Shown here: piece after piece, positions 24,600 to 36,687 of the stretch | Numbering within the stretch: position 1 is the first letter of the stretch | Layout of the letters: every line of letters begins with the position of its first letter | Assembly (NCBI RefSeq): GCF_005239225.2 | Contig: NC_133284.1 | Coordinates: 49,570,697-49,634,696, forward strand | From: Populus alba | Lineage: Eukaryota > Streptophyta > Magnoliopsida > Malpighiales > Salicaceae | Direction of reading: 5' to 3' | DNA length: 64,000 nucleotides | Position numbers and translations under genes: made by a program | The notes under the pieces: generated by a model | Seen by the model: the letters and a program-made list of their open reading frames with translations, nothing else | Database searches by the model: none | Told to the model about the DNA's origin: nothing

Positions 24600-24780
24600 T
24601 TCAGATTTTTATGTTTTTAAAAAATAAAATTTTTAGTTTTTTAATTTTTTTCAAATTAATTTTTTTATATTTTCATATCGTGTTAAACATTAATGTTAAA
24701 AAATAAAAAATATTATTTTAATATACTTTCAAGTAAAATATATTTTAAAAAGTAACAACTACAATAATATTAAATAAGGT
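24600..24780 (-). mobile_element. AT-rich MITE-like remnant, inverted
   Basis: The blocks match the 25.5-kb copy in reverse complement: A/T-rich start, 'catatcgtgttaaacattaatgtt' in the middle, and 'acaactacaataatattaaata' as a degraded terminus. The ends are eroded, so limits are approximate. Confidence 0.4.
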
Positions 24781-25517
24781 CATTAAGTCAACTTATAAAA
24801 TGATATTGCTTTGTTTATCTAAAATAAAATGATTATTTTAATAAAAAAAAATTAAAATAACATAATATATATATAAATTAACACAGTTGTTTTTGCTAAG
24901 CTCGGAAAAAAAAAACCAATTTATATTAGTCAACTTATAAGTTGATTTTTTTAAAACTAAAAATAGTCGAGTTTTACTTAAATTTTTGTGGGGTCAATTT
25001 AGATTTTATTATATTAATATTTAAATCGGTTCAAAATTAAACTCGTCAAATTATGAATTAAAATTAATTAGGTTTAGATGATCATTAATTTCAGTGATTC
25101 GTAGAATTAGTTAAAAGTATGCATAAATCGGCTCAGACACCTCTCAATAAATAAATAAATAAAATCTTACCTGATTGATTCATTAGACCATGACATAAAC
25201 AATATCACTGGAATTCCATTGGATTAGTTATGGCTTCTCGAAGCAGCTTTCTTCTGCACAAGCCATACTGAACAGATTCATGAAAGGACTCAAAACTTTG
25301 GTTCAATGGTTTCCCAAAAACCAGTTTTTATATATCTGGGATGATATTATAATGTGCTTCTAATTTAGGTGGGTTGGATACTTGTAACAGTAGTAGTCTA
25401 TTTGGGCCACTAATTTGTACAGATTTTGCTTCATATATGGGCTTGGACCTATCACTAATTGAAATCCAGTTGGTATATAATCCATTACTGACTATATTTA
25501 TTTATTTATTATAAATA

Positions 25518-25748
25518 CGAGAAGTGTATTTGAGAGTGTTGTAGAGATTATTTTTTAAAAATGTTTTTCATTTCAAAATATATTAAAATAATATTTTTTT
25601 TATTTTTTTAAAAAATTATTTTTGATATTAGCACATCAAAATGATTTAAAAACATTAAAAACTTTATTAATTTGAAGTAAAGAAAAAAAATATAAAAATT
25701 CAATTTTTTTTTTAAATGCTTCTGAAAACGTAATATCAAACACCACTG
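25518..25748 (+). mobile_element. MITE with GTGTTTG-type ends
   Basis: It starts 'gtgtatttgagagtgttg' and ends 'aacgtaatatcaaacac', so the termini are degraded inverted repeats of GTGTTTGG. The interior (poly-T, 'ttgatattagcacatcaaaatg', poly-A) is the familiar order of a very abundant poplar MITE. It is the best preserved of the copies in this window. Confidence 0.6.
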
Positions 25749-26290
25749 AGATCTTATGGGAAGGATGGCTCTACTGCCAGTTGAGCTATATGTTTATTAA
25801 ATTTTTTTATATATATAATAATTAAGAAAATTAAAATCATTTAAATTTGAAAATTATATTAGCTTGTTGCTCACTTTTTGTTTAATCATTTATTGCTCAT
25901 GCCTCTTAGAGAGTAGTGTTTTGTAACTATATCGAGAAAAAAAAAAAACATATTGAAAATAATAAACAAACATTGAGCAAAACACAAAATAATTTTATCT
26001 CCATCTCTATCTCTTCTATTATGTAGTAATAACTTGGGTTTGAGCAAACAATTTCTGTCTGTACAAATTTCTGAGTTTGAATTCAAGCCAATTAGTCTCA
26101 TGGAAGGCTTTTATATATATATAAATTACTTACAAATCTCATATAATTAATTTCTTCACACCAACTTCTACAAACCAATAAAGATACAAAGGATTTATAT
26201 TTCTTATAAATTTTAAAGTGCATAGATTCAAAAAACATGGTCTCTTGGGAATTACAGCAGGGTAGTGAAGTGCTCATAACAGTGGAAAAA

Positions 26291-26510
26291 TGTAAATTAA
26301 TAAAGAAGAGATTGAATTCAATGCAACAAAATAATGTTATTGACATTGTATCACATATTTATACAAGGAGATTGCTATGTTATAAGTTGTTTACAATAGG
26401 AAGGATAAAACTCTGCAGATCTTTTATTCTAAGTAGGAAACACAATTATAATAGGAAAGCTAATATCTACGTATCTCATATTCTAAGTAGGAGACTCTAA
26501 TCTCCTAACA
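26291..26510 (-). repeat. 3' LTR of copia element 1
   Basis: The 220-bp LTR matches 31542-31750 over most of its length; both contain 'gattgctatgttata' and 'ggataaaactct'. A block near 26440-26465 is missing from the other LTR. The sequence divergence indicates an old insertion. Confidence 0.9.
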
Positions 26511-26685
26511 CCCCCCCTCAAGTTGGAGAGTGGATATCATGTACTCCTAACTTGCGAATCATAGGCACAAAGATTTCTTTTCCGAGGGGCTTGGTCAGGA
26601 CATTTGCTAGCTAATGTGTAGAATCCACATGTCTTGTAGTTACAGATCGATATTGAATTTTATCTTTAATGAATACAAATCCATC

Positions 26686-28114
26686 TCAATGTCTAGTTCT
26701 CTCGTGAAAAACCGAATTGGCTACAATGTGTAAGGCAACCTTATTATCATAATACAATAAAGCTAATTCTTGGTGCGAAATCCCCAAATCCCTCAATAGG
26801 TGGTGGAGCCATGTCAATTCACAATAAGCTTCTGTCATTGCATGGTATTCTGCTTCAGCTGAGGAGAGTGAGACTGTTTTTTGTTGCTTTGATCTCCAAG
26901 ATATCAATGACAATAAAAGAAAAACATATAACCCGTTGTGGATCTCCTGGTGAGCAGGCATCCTGTCTAATTTGAGTCACAATAAGCCCTCAACCTAAAG
27001 TCACTATTTGAAGAGAAGAATAATCCTTGGTCGAGTGTCTTTTTTAGATACCGAACGACCCGAAGAGCCGTCTCTATATGAAATTTTCGGGGTTGTTGCA
27101 TAAATCTACTTAGTACATGTACTACATAAGTTATGTCTAGCCTCGAAATAGTCAAGTAAATTAATCTGCCAATAAGTCTTCTGTACCGGTTCGGTTCTTT
27201 GAGCAAGGTGCCTTTGTCTGATAATTTCAACCCTCGTTCCATAGGAGTATTAATTGGGGCAGGACCTAGCAAGCCTGCATTAGCAATGATTTCTAGTGCA
27301 TACTTGCGTTGGGAAATAAAAATCCCATTCTTGGAAGCCGAAACCTCAATTCCAAGAAAATATTTCAAAATGCCAAGGTTTTTTAGATGAAAATGATTAT
27401 GCAGAAACTGTTTAGTTGCAGCAATTCTAACAAGATCATTCCTATTGATTAGAATATCATCAATATATATCAAAAGAGCAGTAAAGGACTCACCCCATTT
27501 GCTGGTGAACAGGGAATAATCAGCACGAGATTGTACATAGCCAGTAGAGCAAATAGCTTCTGAAAATTTTGCAAACCATTGGTGAGATGTTTGTTTCAGC
27601 CTACATAATGACTTATGAAGGCGAAAAACAAGATGGTTCTCCCCATGTCGTCAAAGCCCTGGCGGTAGGGACATGTATAATTCTTCAGCTAAGTCGTTGT
27701 GGAGGAAAGCATTATGAACGTCCATTTGGTGGAGAGACTAGCCACAAGATGCGGCCAAGGCAAATAAGCAGCAGATAAAGATGATCTTAGCAATGGGAGA
27801 GAAGGTATCGTGAAAGTCCACACCTTCCAGTTGTGTGAAGCCCTTGATGACTAAGCGTGCTTTGTATTGCTTAATAGAAGCATCAAAGCGGTGTTTAATT
27901 TTATATACCCATCTATAACCAATTGGTGTCTTGCCAGTCGAAAGTGGTGTGAGAGACTAAGTACCATTTTCCTGAAGAGCCTACAATTTAGTATGCATGG
28001 CTTCTTGCCATTCAGGGTAAGCAACAACTTTGAAATAGGATTGGGGTTCTGTGACATTATGGAGCCAAGCAATAAAAGATTGATGTGCAGGGGTATAACG
28101 GTGATAGGAAACAA
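26686..28114 (-). pseudogene. Copia RT and RNase H remnant
   Basis: RNase H is recognisable at 26686-26961 (motif SSAEAEYHAM, then YYDNKVAL). Reverse transcriptase lies at 26967-28114, with the catalytic YIDD near 27463. The order RT then RNase H in transcript direction is standard. The frame breaks between 26961 and 26967 and repeatedly upstream of 27473, so no functional enzyme is encoded. Confidence 0.85.
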
Positions 28115-28499
28115 AATTAGCTAGTGGATAGCGTATACCTTTAGTCGGATCTGGTAGTAAGGAGGCCGATTGGTAAGAGTAAATGTTGGAGCAGAAGTAA
28201 TCATGGAGCTTAGCTGGTGGGCTAGTATGTCGACTGGAGTGACAAAGCAGAGTAGCGTCAGGGGTGGGTTTGAGAGGCTGATTGGATAGGGAAGGGTGGG
28301 GGTGTAGGGGAGGCTGATCAGGTGGTAGGGAATGAGGAGTAGAGACGGAGAGTGGGGACGGGTCTTGATGATCGGTTGGGTTTGTAAATGGCACAAATAG
28401 GGTGAAAGGTTTAGGGTGGCGTGTGTATTTATAGAGAGTGGAAAGAGGTTGGGTAGATGGTGGATCTAGGGCAGGTGAGGGTGAGGAGGGAAGTGGTGA

Positions 28500-30393
28500 A
28501 TCAGTGGGACACAGGGGATAAAGGTGAAGGTAAAGGGGAAACTGGAGTTAGTATAGGATGGGATGTGGATGGAGGTAAGATGGATGAACCAAAATCAAAG
28601 GAATTGGTGTCATGGGATATAAGGGGAATAGGATCAGAAGGTGTGTGTGGAAGAGAGAAGATGGATTTGGGTTGGATAAAAGCATATGGAAAAATATTTT
28701 CATGAAATTGTGCATCGCGACAAGTGAAAATTTTTTTTGTTGACAAATCGAATAATTTATATGCCTTTTGACCAATGGGATATCCAATAAAAACTGAGGG
28801 TATGTAACGATTGTCAAATTTATGAGAAGGATGGACGTTGGTAGCATAGGCTAAACAACCAAAACGTTAATATAGGAAAAAAAGGGTGGTTTTGAGTAGA
28901 GAAGTTCGAAAGGAGTTTTGAAAGAAAGGGTGGAAGAAGGGGGCCAATTGATGATGTCTACTGCAGTAAGTGCACATTCTCCCCAAAATTGGACGGGAAG
29001 GTGAGCCTAAAATTTTAAAGCTCTGGCTACCTTTAAGATGTGAAGATGTTTGTGTTCCACAACACCATTTTGTTGGGGCGTGTAAATTCAAGAATGTTGA
29101 AAAGATGATGCTGATGTCTTGAAAAAAGGAACAGAGCAAGAGAAATTCACCACCATTGTTACTTCGAAAAATCTTAATGTGAGAGTCAAATTGAGTATAA
29201 ACGTAGATAAAAAAACGTTTTAAGAGTGATTGTGTTTCATTTTTGTGTCTTATTAAGAAAATCCATGTGAAACGTGTATAATCATCAATGACGGTAAGAA
29301 AGTAATAAGCACCAGAAATAAAAGTGTGTCGGTAGTATCAAAGAACCATCTCAACCCAATAGCTTAAGCTGTTAGGTGAGGTCCCAAGATATAATTTATA
29401 TTATTCTCTAACACACCCCCTCAAGTGAAAGCTCTTTGGGCTTGAAACTTGCACAAGCCCATATTACCTTGTGCTTGATTTTTATTAACTAAATAGGGAT
29501 GATGAGATTCGAACTCGTGACCGCTTGGTCATAAGACTCTGATACCATATCAAAGAACCATCTCAACCCAATAGCTTAAGCTGTTAGGTGAGGTCCCAAG
29601 ATATAATTTATATTATTCTCTAACAGGTAGCAACCCCAAATGCCACAATAAATTTTTTATTGTAGAAGAAATAACACTAGGACTGAAAGGTAAGCGACTT
29701 TGTTTAGCCAAAAGACAGATAGGGCACATATCATGGAATTATGCAGAAAAAATTTTAAAATTCTTGGCAATTAAATTTAGGTGATATATGACCGAGGCGA
29801 TTATGCCAAAGATCGGTTCATGAGATGGTGGTATTACAGGCTAATAGGCTTTTTGGTGAGGTAGATTTGATCATAGATATCTTCATTGCTAATGCCACCA
29901 AGTAGTATAGTCCGTCACGTTATTTATCCAAACCAATCATCCTCCTCGTAGCCAAATCCTGCAAAATACACCAATAAGAAAAAAAGGTTACTGAGCAATT
30001 CAATCCTTTTGTCAAACGACTTACTGACATCAAATCAACTTTGAATGTGGCTACACAGAGCACATTGTGGAGACAATAAACAAAATTCAGAGGCAATGAT
30101 CCTTTGGTAACGATTTTGGCCTTTTGGCCGCTAGGCAGTAAAATGAAAGGCAAAGAACAATTTTTATCTGTACGCAAAAGTAATTTTAATGAAGAGAAAA
30201 TATGATTTGTTGCCCCGCTGTCAATAATCCAACTTTGAGAAGCGACTTTAGGCAAACCTGGCTTTGTTACGACATGTGTTTGGGAGCCAGGTCCTTCATT
30301 TTTATCATTAAGAAGTGATAAGAGCTTTTTCAATTGAGTCTTTGAGATGCCAACCATTGATTTGCCGTCTTCTTTAGAAAAATCCTTTGACAC
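28500..30393 (-). pseudogene. Copia protease and integrase remnant, split by TRIM
   Basis: The protease active site DSGATNH is at about 30202-30222 in a 157-codon open stretch (29920-30393). The integrase N-terminal part follows at about 29630-29900, is interrupted by the TRIM insertion and resumes below 29330. The C-terminal integrase portion, with a Pro-rich linker, runs to about 28500. Several frameshifts and in-frame stops are present. Confidence 0.75.
29336..29625 (-). mobile_element. TRIM element, nested, complete
   Basis: Terminal-repeat retrotransposon in miniature. It has identical 78-bp terminal repeats at 29336-29413 and 29548-29625, only 134 bp inside, and a perfect 5-bp target duplication ggtag at 29331-29335 and 29626-29630. 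On the minus strand the primer-binding site TGGTATCAGAGTC lies at 29535-29547 and a polypurine tract CACTTGAGGGGG ends two bases before the 3' repeat. There is no coding sequence, so it must be moved in trans. Identical repeats and an intact duplication show that it is far younger than the copia element it sits in. Confidence 0.93.
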
Positions 30394-30429
30394 ATGATTA
30401 GCTATAGATTTGTTGTTGTTGCCAAAACG

Positions 30430-31461
30430 CTTTGAGCTTGAATTATGCCTTGCCTTGGGATGGCTAGTTGGATACCCATGTAGCTCATAACATGTTTGAA
30501 TCTAGTGGCCTGGTTCTCCACAGTGGGAACAAAAAGGACGTCCTTTTCTAGAGCCAAAACGACGTTTGTCTTGGTCAGATCTGCGTGTGAAAGTCTTTAG
30601 TTGCGATCGAAAGTCATGCGTCCCATATGATTGATAAGAACGTTCAGATCTTCCTGTACCTATTAATGGGGTGGTTTTGCCACTATTGCTGTGGAAGACC
30701 AAGAAAGCGCTGTCAACAAAGTCATTTACAGCGTGTATTGAGCTTAAGAGACGTTACTTCTCTTCTTGAGAGACGCAGGAATATGCTTGACGAACTGTTG
30801 GGAGTGGATTAATTAAGAGAATTTGTCCACGAATATTACTGCAAAAATCATTCAACCCCATCCGAAACTACATCAATCTTTGTTGATCTTGTTGTGCTCC
30901 ATAGACTATGTCGTTGTAGGAGGCTAATTCATCCTACATGCTCTTTAGTTTTGTATAATAAGCAGAGATAGAAAGTTGGTCTTGTAGAAGACAAGCAATA
31001 TCTCGCTAAATCTCAAAAATGCGAGGTGCATTGCTTTGAGAGAATTGGTCATGAAGATCATCCCAAACTTCTTGAGTTGTAGAGAAGTAGATCACATTAT
31101 TTGAGATCTCCGGAATAAGAGTGTTGATGATCTGCAAGTGAACCATATCGTTACATCTAGACCAAACCGCATAACCTTCAAGATCAATTTTCTCTGAAGG
31201 GATTTTGATTGAGCCATTGACAAAACATAATTTGTTCTTGGAATTTAAAGATGGAGTCATAGCCCTTTTTCAAGTTGAATAATTGCTTCAATTCAAGGGT
31301 TTTGAAATCAAGATCAGGCCTGGATGATCTGAATGATGAGTGAAGTATGGATTTGAGAGATTTATCTTCAAGAATTTTGTAGGAATTTCTAGGTTTGGTG
31401 TGCCCCAATCAGTAATTTTACCAATGATATAAGACAATGGTGGTGTTTCATTGTTGGTCAT
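30430..31461 (-). pseudogene. Copia gag remnant with zinc knuckle
   Basis: A gag-like reading frame starts at ATG 31459-31461 and continues in shifted frames through 31006-31408. The CCHC zinc knuckle (CSHCGEPGH-x4-C) is at about 30485-30530, with a stop codon between its His and last Cys. The interval between is Arg/Ser-rich, as is usual before the knuckle. Confidence 0.75.
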
Positions 31462-31541
31462 GATGGCTGAATGAAAAAGGGTGCTACATGAGAGATTATG
31501 GTGTAGAGAAGCTGTAGGGTTTTAGTCCCGCGCTGATACCA

Positions 31542-31750
31542 TGTAAATTAATAAAAAAGAGAATGAATTCAATGCAGCAAAATAATATTATTGACACTAT
31601 ATCACATATTTATACATGGAGATTGCTATGTTATAGGCTGTTTACAATAGGAAGGATAAAACTCTACAGATCTCCTATTCTACTAATATCCACGTATCTC
31701 CTATTCTAAGTAGAAGAGTCTGATCTCCCGGAGACTTTGATCTCCCAACA
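31542..31750 (-). repeat. 5' LTR of copia element 1
   Basis: The 209-bp partner LTR is bounded by the primer-binding site on its left and by the flanking 'gaaaa' on its right. Confidence 0.9.
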
Positions 31751-31910
31751 GAAAACACGCCACCACCTTCTGTATACAGTCATCAACCTCCTAATTTGGG
31801 TTGTTATTTTGGTAAGGACATGCTAGCTTCGCATGGAGATGGAGGTGGAGATTGCTTGGTGATGGTGGTGATGAACCGAGGGCGACAGCAGTATCAATAC
31901 CCTCGCCTGG

Positions 31911-33676
31911 TTAGGTCACAACTGGCGCATCATATTTGCTGAAAAGCTTGTAGGAAGACACGAGCGAGAGAGCTGCGTAGAAGATTACTGCAGCGAATGT
32001 AATGACTGTGGATATCAAGGCCTTGTGACAAAATCCACCAAACGACACACAAGCTGCGCTCCAAGCGATGGATGTGTCTCCCTTGTTCGCCAAGTATAAT
32101 ACCTCCGTCGATACTGTGCCGGCAGCCAGAATCACATATGTTAACACCTAAATACGTTCATCCAAAAATAGATTGATTAATACACACACACACACACACA
32201 CATATGAAATTAAGGTTGTGATTTTTGATGGAATTAATAATTACCTGGTCGAGTAAGAAAAAAGTCCATGCTTGCGGCATTGTCCATGCTCGAGGCATGG
32301 CTACAATGACAGCTGAAAGAAGGGAATAACCAGCACAGATGCCATTGGCATTCACCAAATACCTATATCATAAATATTTATAATAAAAATGGATGTGATT
32401 AAAAAAAAAGTTGAAATGAAATATTGTGAAAAACAATCATGCTTCAAAACAGGAATTGAATTAAGAGGTGGTTTTTCCGACTAATTGAATGTACTTGGCA
32501 TAATCATTCAACTTGGACTGGATTACCGATGGGGTTAAACTGGTGACCAGCTTACTTAAAACTTGTTTACACATTGATTTAGTTAAACATTAGTGGCTAA
32601 TAGGTTAATTCATGAATTAGTTGATCTATCCAATCTAAATGAGATATGCTGGGTTAACTTTAAAGAATTTTTTAAAAATTTTATTTAAAACAATATCATT
32701 TCATGTTTTTTTTTAATCTTCAACAATGTTATTTTAAAATTAATTCCGGTTAATATGCAATATAACTTATTAGAGTTAAATCTTAGGTATAACATGATAT
32801 GACAAGGTAAAAAATGGTACAAAATAGATTAGAAAAATCAAATCCCCCAATTTTTTTTGTAGAAACCATTTAAAGAAGTTCTGGGAAGGGATGGCTGGCC
32901 CCTGTAAAAATAAAATTAAGTATTAATTTAAAAGATGTTTTTTTGTTTTTTACTATGTAGGGTTTTATTATTTTTCTTCTTATATTGGATGAACTGTGTA
33001 AGATTTTATATTTTTTAATTTGACCCGTAAATGTTTTTTTGTGTCACCGAGGTTAATGTTTCAGGGTAACATATCTAGTGTTCTCTATTTGCCACTCCTG
33101 CTGCCTTCTAGTTTAACTGCCTTTAATTACCTAAAGCCTTTAGTTGCTTAGCTGACCCCTAAAAGTAAACCTAGCGTACGACTGAATTGGCTTTTACTAG
33201 AAATTCTTCTTGGAGAAACTTTGGATTTATGAGATCCAATTGTACAATCCATCCACTCATTTAATACAAGAAGTATGATCTTAGAAAAAATATTCTTAAA
33301 ATTAGCATTATGCTTAACTCAAAATTAAAAGAATCAAACCCAACAATATTTTATGGATCTCCAATTATTATTTTTTATAAAAAAACTTGCAATCAAACAC
33401 ACAGAGCTTGGGTGTAGAAAGTACTAAAAATGGGTGCATGAAAATGCAGAAAATATGAAGTACGTACCTGAAAGCTCCAAGATCTGAATAAGAAAGTGAT
33501 CCATAGTCATTAGTTTGAGTGTTCTTAAGCATGACAACAAGTGCTGAGACACACAAAGCCACAGGCACCAAACGCAACATAGTCTCAGCTGTGCGCATGG
33601 AGCTTTTCGCATCTTCATCCTCGTCTCTTGACGCCATCACTGCCATTGGAGGATTTCCTTCGTCCTTCTTCTCCAT
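31911..33676 (-). CDS. CASP-like membrane protein (CASPL2 type, 3 exons)
   Basis: Four-helix membrane protein of the CASP-like (formerly UPF0497) family. CASPs scaffold Casparian-strip membrane domains, while CASPL2 members have broader, poorly defined roles. Exons in transcript order: 33468-33676, 32245-32362, 31911-32147; GT-AG, compatible phases, 187 aa, normal for the family. A charged cytosolic N-terminus (about 30 residues, Glu/Asp/Lys-rich) precedes four hydrophobic segments. The first contains [14 protein letters not shown], and the third and fourth lie in exon 3 around YVILAAGT and [13 protein letters not shown]. The conserved family elements, including a Tyr-Ser-Asp loop after helix 1 and a GFC segment before helix 4, are in place. 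The start is the only ATG that gives the full charged N-terminus. The copia element ends 160 bp beyond its stop codon. The gene appears intact. Confidence 0.93.
32182..32201. repeat. (AC)n microsatellite in CASPL intron 2
   Basis: Ten AC units in the 97-bp intron between exons 2 and 3. Confidence 0.85.
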
Positions 33677-35390
33677 CGTCCCTCTTTCTCTCTCAATGTT
33701 TTTTCAAGTTTGGTTTTCTGCACAAAGCAGTGATGAAGAAGAGGTGAAGCTACTCGTAAAAAGGGAGCGATCATTTAAGAACGTTTGGTGAGGTGGGTGA
33801 CGAGCATTCAATGTCATCATCATCAAGGCAGGTCTCGTATACCCAAGTGCATGGATAGCTCTGCTCCTCTATCTTCTTCACACGTACCAAAGGGCATGAT
33901 ATCCGTCGATCTATTCTCTATAATCTTTTTAATATAATTTTTAAAATAATTTATCTGTAACTTAATTAATTTTTTAAAATTAATAACCATACATATATCT
34001 AGATTAAATTCTTAAAATTTACATATATCTAGATTAAATTTTTAAATTTTTAAAATTAATAATTATATAAACCTTCAATAATTCTAAAATTTATAGCACT
34101 TAAATTTATAAACTCTAAAAATTAAATCTGAAACATGATAAATTTAACTACACTTCATACAATTATCAATTCTATACAATTGATCTCCTTCTCACTGTGT
34201 TTCTCAACTTGCAAGTAGGTTAGCTGTTGTGTTCAAGTGATGAATTGTGTGGTCATATATTATCTTGGATGAACGTTAAGAATTGCATTTATTTTTAAGC
34301 TCTTTCATTATTATATAGTTAAATGAATTGACCAATATGGACCTTAGAGAATGAAAGTTTATACGTGCACACAAGAAAAAATTGAAAAATTTTTTTGAGG
34401 CAAATATTGCTTGATGATCAACGATTGACCCGTTCCTTGAGAACTTTACTAGACTCTCCAAAATATCAAATAGATGAAGCATGGTAATTGTTCGCCGAAG
34501 ATCGCCGTGGTGGAGTGGCAATCTCTCATTGATTGAACGGCTTCGCCAGCATATGGTCGTGGCCTTTAGGAGGTGGTTATGTCGGGTCCTGTATAAAAAG
34601 CTCTGTGCCTACAGAATTTACAAGATCGGTGGCCAGTGTGTCTAAAAAACAATTTTAACCTGAAAAAAAAGAAGAAGAAATAATTATGTTTTTAAAGATG
34701 TAAGAGAATTTGATTAATTTTAATAATATAATTAAAAAATGAGACAACAACAATAATAAAATTATTTAAAAAAAAAAATTATTCTAGACCAAGTTAGGTT
34801 AACATGTAAAACTTGTAATCTTGATAAAACAAAATAACTCAATAAAAAGATAATATCATCCATAATCAATTGTAAAATAACAACCTTAAAGTCTAGTCCA
34901 TTGACTTGTGATGTGCCGTTAGTTGTGGTAAATATGTTTTTGAAGAACCAAAACAAAAATTAAGTATTGTTAACACACTTTTAAAAAAATAGATTTTAAG
35001 GATGATTTTAAAATCAACTATAAAGTGAATGATATTTTTATCTAAGAAAATGGTGTGTATGTGTTTGAACATAATCATTTGCTAGAAATGTAATGTTTGT
35101 CAACATGTATAAAAATATGTACTTGCAAAAAAAAAATCTACTAATTAAATTATAAAAAATCATGTTATTTTAATTCTAATTGTTCATACACCTTTAGCTA
35201 TTTATTAGATTTAGCTATTTATTAGATAGCATGCTTGTGCGTTCCAGCTTTATGAAGCAAATGTGTTAGATGGTGTTAAAATTACAAACCAGCGCTGGAT
35301 AAATAATAGAAACTAAAGGTGTAATGGGGTCAATATTTCATTAGAAAAAAAATTATATTGATGATTAAAAAACTTAGAGACTGAATAGAA
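33677..35390. other. CASPL promoter side, no gene
   Basis: The first few hundred bases probably hold the CASPL promoter. Beyond that the sequence is AT-rich with no convincing gene. A short unit at about 34545-34640 recurs near 44.2 kb and is listed separately. Confidence 0.5.
34545..34640 (+). repeat. Short promoter-like repeat unit, copy 1
   Basis: It shares an ordered set of blocks with 44150-44245: 'tatggt.gt.gcctttaga', 'gtggtta', a TATA-like 'tgtataaaaag' and 'tgtgcctac.gaattta'. This could be an LTR fragment or a duplicated promoter. The family is unknown. Confidence 0.5.
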
Positions 35391-36540
35391 TAAGTTGTAG
35401 TAATCTATAGTATTTTGTGAGGAAAGCTACAATATTTTCCTCATATGATTTAAATTTTCGCTATATGATTTAGCTTTTTTGTTGATAAAAAGAAAAAAAA
35501 ATTATAAAGTTAAATTCTCAACCAGCTCAATATTAAAAAAAAAATCAACAAAAATAATTTTTTAAAAAATCATTAAAAAATGAAAGAAAAAAAAACCATG
35601 TAGCGAAACGCTGTAGCTATTCATAGTGTTTTGTGAGGAAAATTGTAGTTGTAATTCTTAATCAGCTCAATATAAAAAAAAAAAAATCAACAATAATTTT
35701 GAAAAAAAACCATAAAAAAAATATCATATTTGAAAACACTATAACAATCCACAATGTTTTAAAGAAAAAAAACTACAAAGCTAAATTTCCAACCAGCTCA
35801 ATATTAAAAAAAAAATCAACAAAGATAATTTTGAAAAAAAATAAAAAAAATCATAATAAAATAAAATAAAATAAAATAAAAAAATAAACCATGTAGGGAA
35901 ACACTATAGCAATCTACAATGTTTTGTGAGGAAAGCTAAAATTGTAATTCTCAACAAGTTTAATACTAATAAAATAAAATCAGCAAAGATAATTTTTGAA
36001 AAAAATCATAAAAACAAAACCATGTAAAGAAACACTATAGCAATCCACAATATTTTAAAGAAAAAACTACAAATCTAAATTCTCAAGCAGCTTAATATTA
36101 AAAAAAATAAAATCGACAAAGACAATTTTGAAAAAAATCATAAAAAAAAAACAAAAAAAATAAATTATGTAGAGAAATACTATAGCAATCCATAGTGTTT
36201 TGTAAGGAAAGTTACAGTTGTAATTATCAACCAGCTCAATATCAAAAAAATAAAATCATAGTGATAATTTTAAAAAAATCATTAAAAAAATTCATATGGA
36301 AAAAATACTATAGCATTCTATAATATGTTTTTTCTTTTAATTATAAAGTTAAATTTTCAACCAGCTCAATATTAAAAAATAATCAATAAAGATAATTTTT
36401 GAAAAAAATCATTAAAAAAAAAAAAAAAAGCATAAAAATGCATAAAACATAAAAAATAAAAAAACACAAAAAAACACAAAAAAATACAAAAAAAAATCAT
36501 ATAAAAAAATATTATAACAATTAACAGTATTTTTATGAGA
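35390..36540. repeat. AT-rich tandem array with two alternating subunits
   Basis: The marker 'accagctcaatatt' recurs at 35521, 35661, 35792, 35954, 36086, 36230 and 36360, giving spacings of 140, 131, 162, 132, 144 and 130 bp. Two flavours alternate. B units (35521, 35792, 36086, 36360) are preceded by 'acaaagctaaatt' and A units (35661, 35954, 36230) by 'ttgtgaggaaa' and 'ttgtaatt'. The effective period is therefore a dimer of about 271-294 bp. Poly-A runs vary in length. No coding potential. Confidence 0.85.
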
Positions 36541-36687
36541 AAAACTACCGTATTTTTTAGAGTTTTGTTAATATAGATTTATAGTAGCCTAACAATGTTT
36601 CTATTTGCTAGAAAATAGGTAATAAGGATAATCATGATCTGATCTAATGTAGTTGTAATAAATTACAACTCAAAACTCAAGTCAGAA

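Larger units (their letters stand above)
23820..26290. other. IF-2 promoter side and AT-rich intergenic
   Basis: The first 240 bp probably hold the 5' UTR and promoter of IF-2. The rest is AT-rich, with long T runs near 24220-24310 and two MITE-like remnants listed separately. No gene is visible. In Arabidopsis a C3HC zinc-finger gene (ILP1) occupies the corresponding interval between IF-2 and CASPL, and I see no trace of it here. Confidence 0.5.
26291..31750 (-). mobile_element. Ty1/copia retrotransposon with both LTRs, decayed
   Basis: The element reads on the minus strand. LTRs lie at 26291-26510 (3') and 31542-31750 (5') and have TGTTAG...TTTACA ends. Next to the 5' LTR is a primer-binding site TGGTATCAGCGCGGG (+ 31527-31541), similar to the initiator-tRNA-Met site. 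Next to the 3' LTR is a polypurine tract CTTGAGGGGGGG. Flanking 5-mers are aaaaa and gaaaa, an imperfect target duplication. Coding order gag, protease, integrase, RT, RNase H defines Ty1/copia. Frameshifts and stops break every domain. A TRIM is nested at 29336-29625. Confidence 0.92.

Noticed and set aside
29490..29547. Possible tRNA gene (T-arm-like GAGTTCGAATC, terminal TGGTATCAGAG)
   Set aside because: The sequence lies between two identical TRIM repeats. The TGGTATCAGAG part is the complement of a tRNA 3' end, as expected of a primer-binding site, and a full cloverleaf cannot be drawn by eye.
35633..35869. 78-codon Lys/Asn/Ile-rich frame
   Set aside because: It is produced by the poly-A runs of the tandem array; composition explains it.
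35390..36540. CRISPR-like array
   Set aside because: The units are 130-162 bp, diverged and without unique spacers, in a plant nuclear context.
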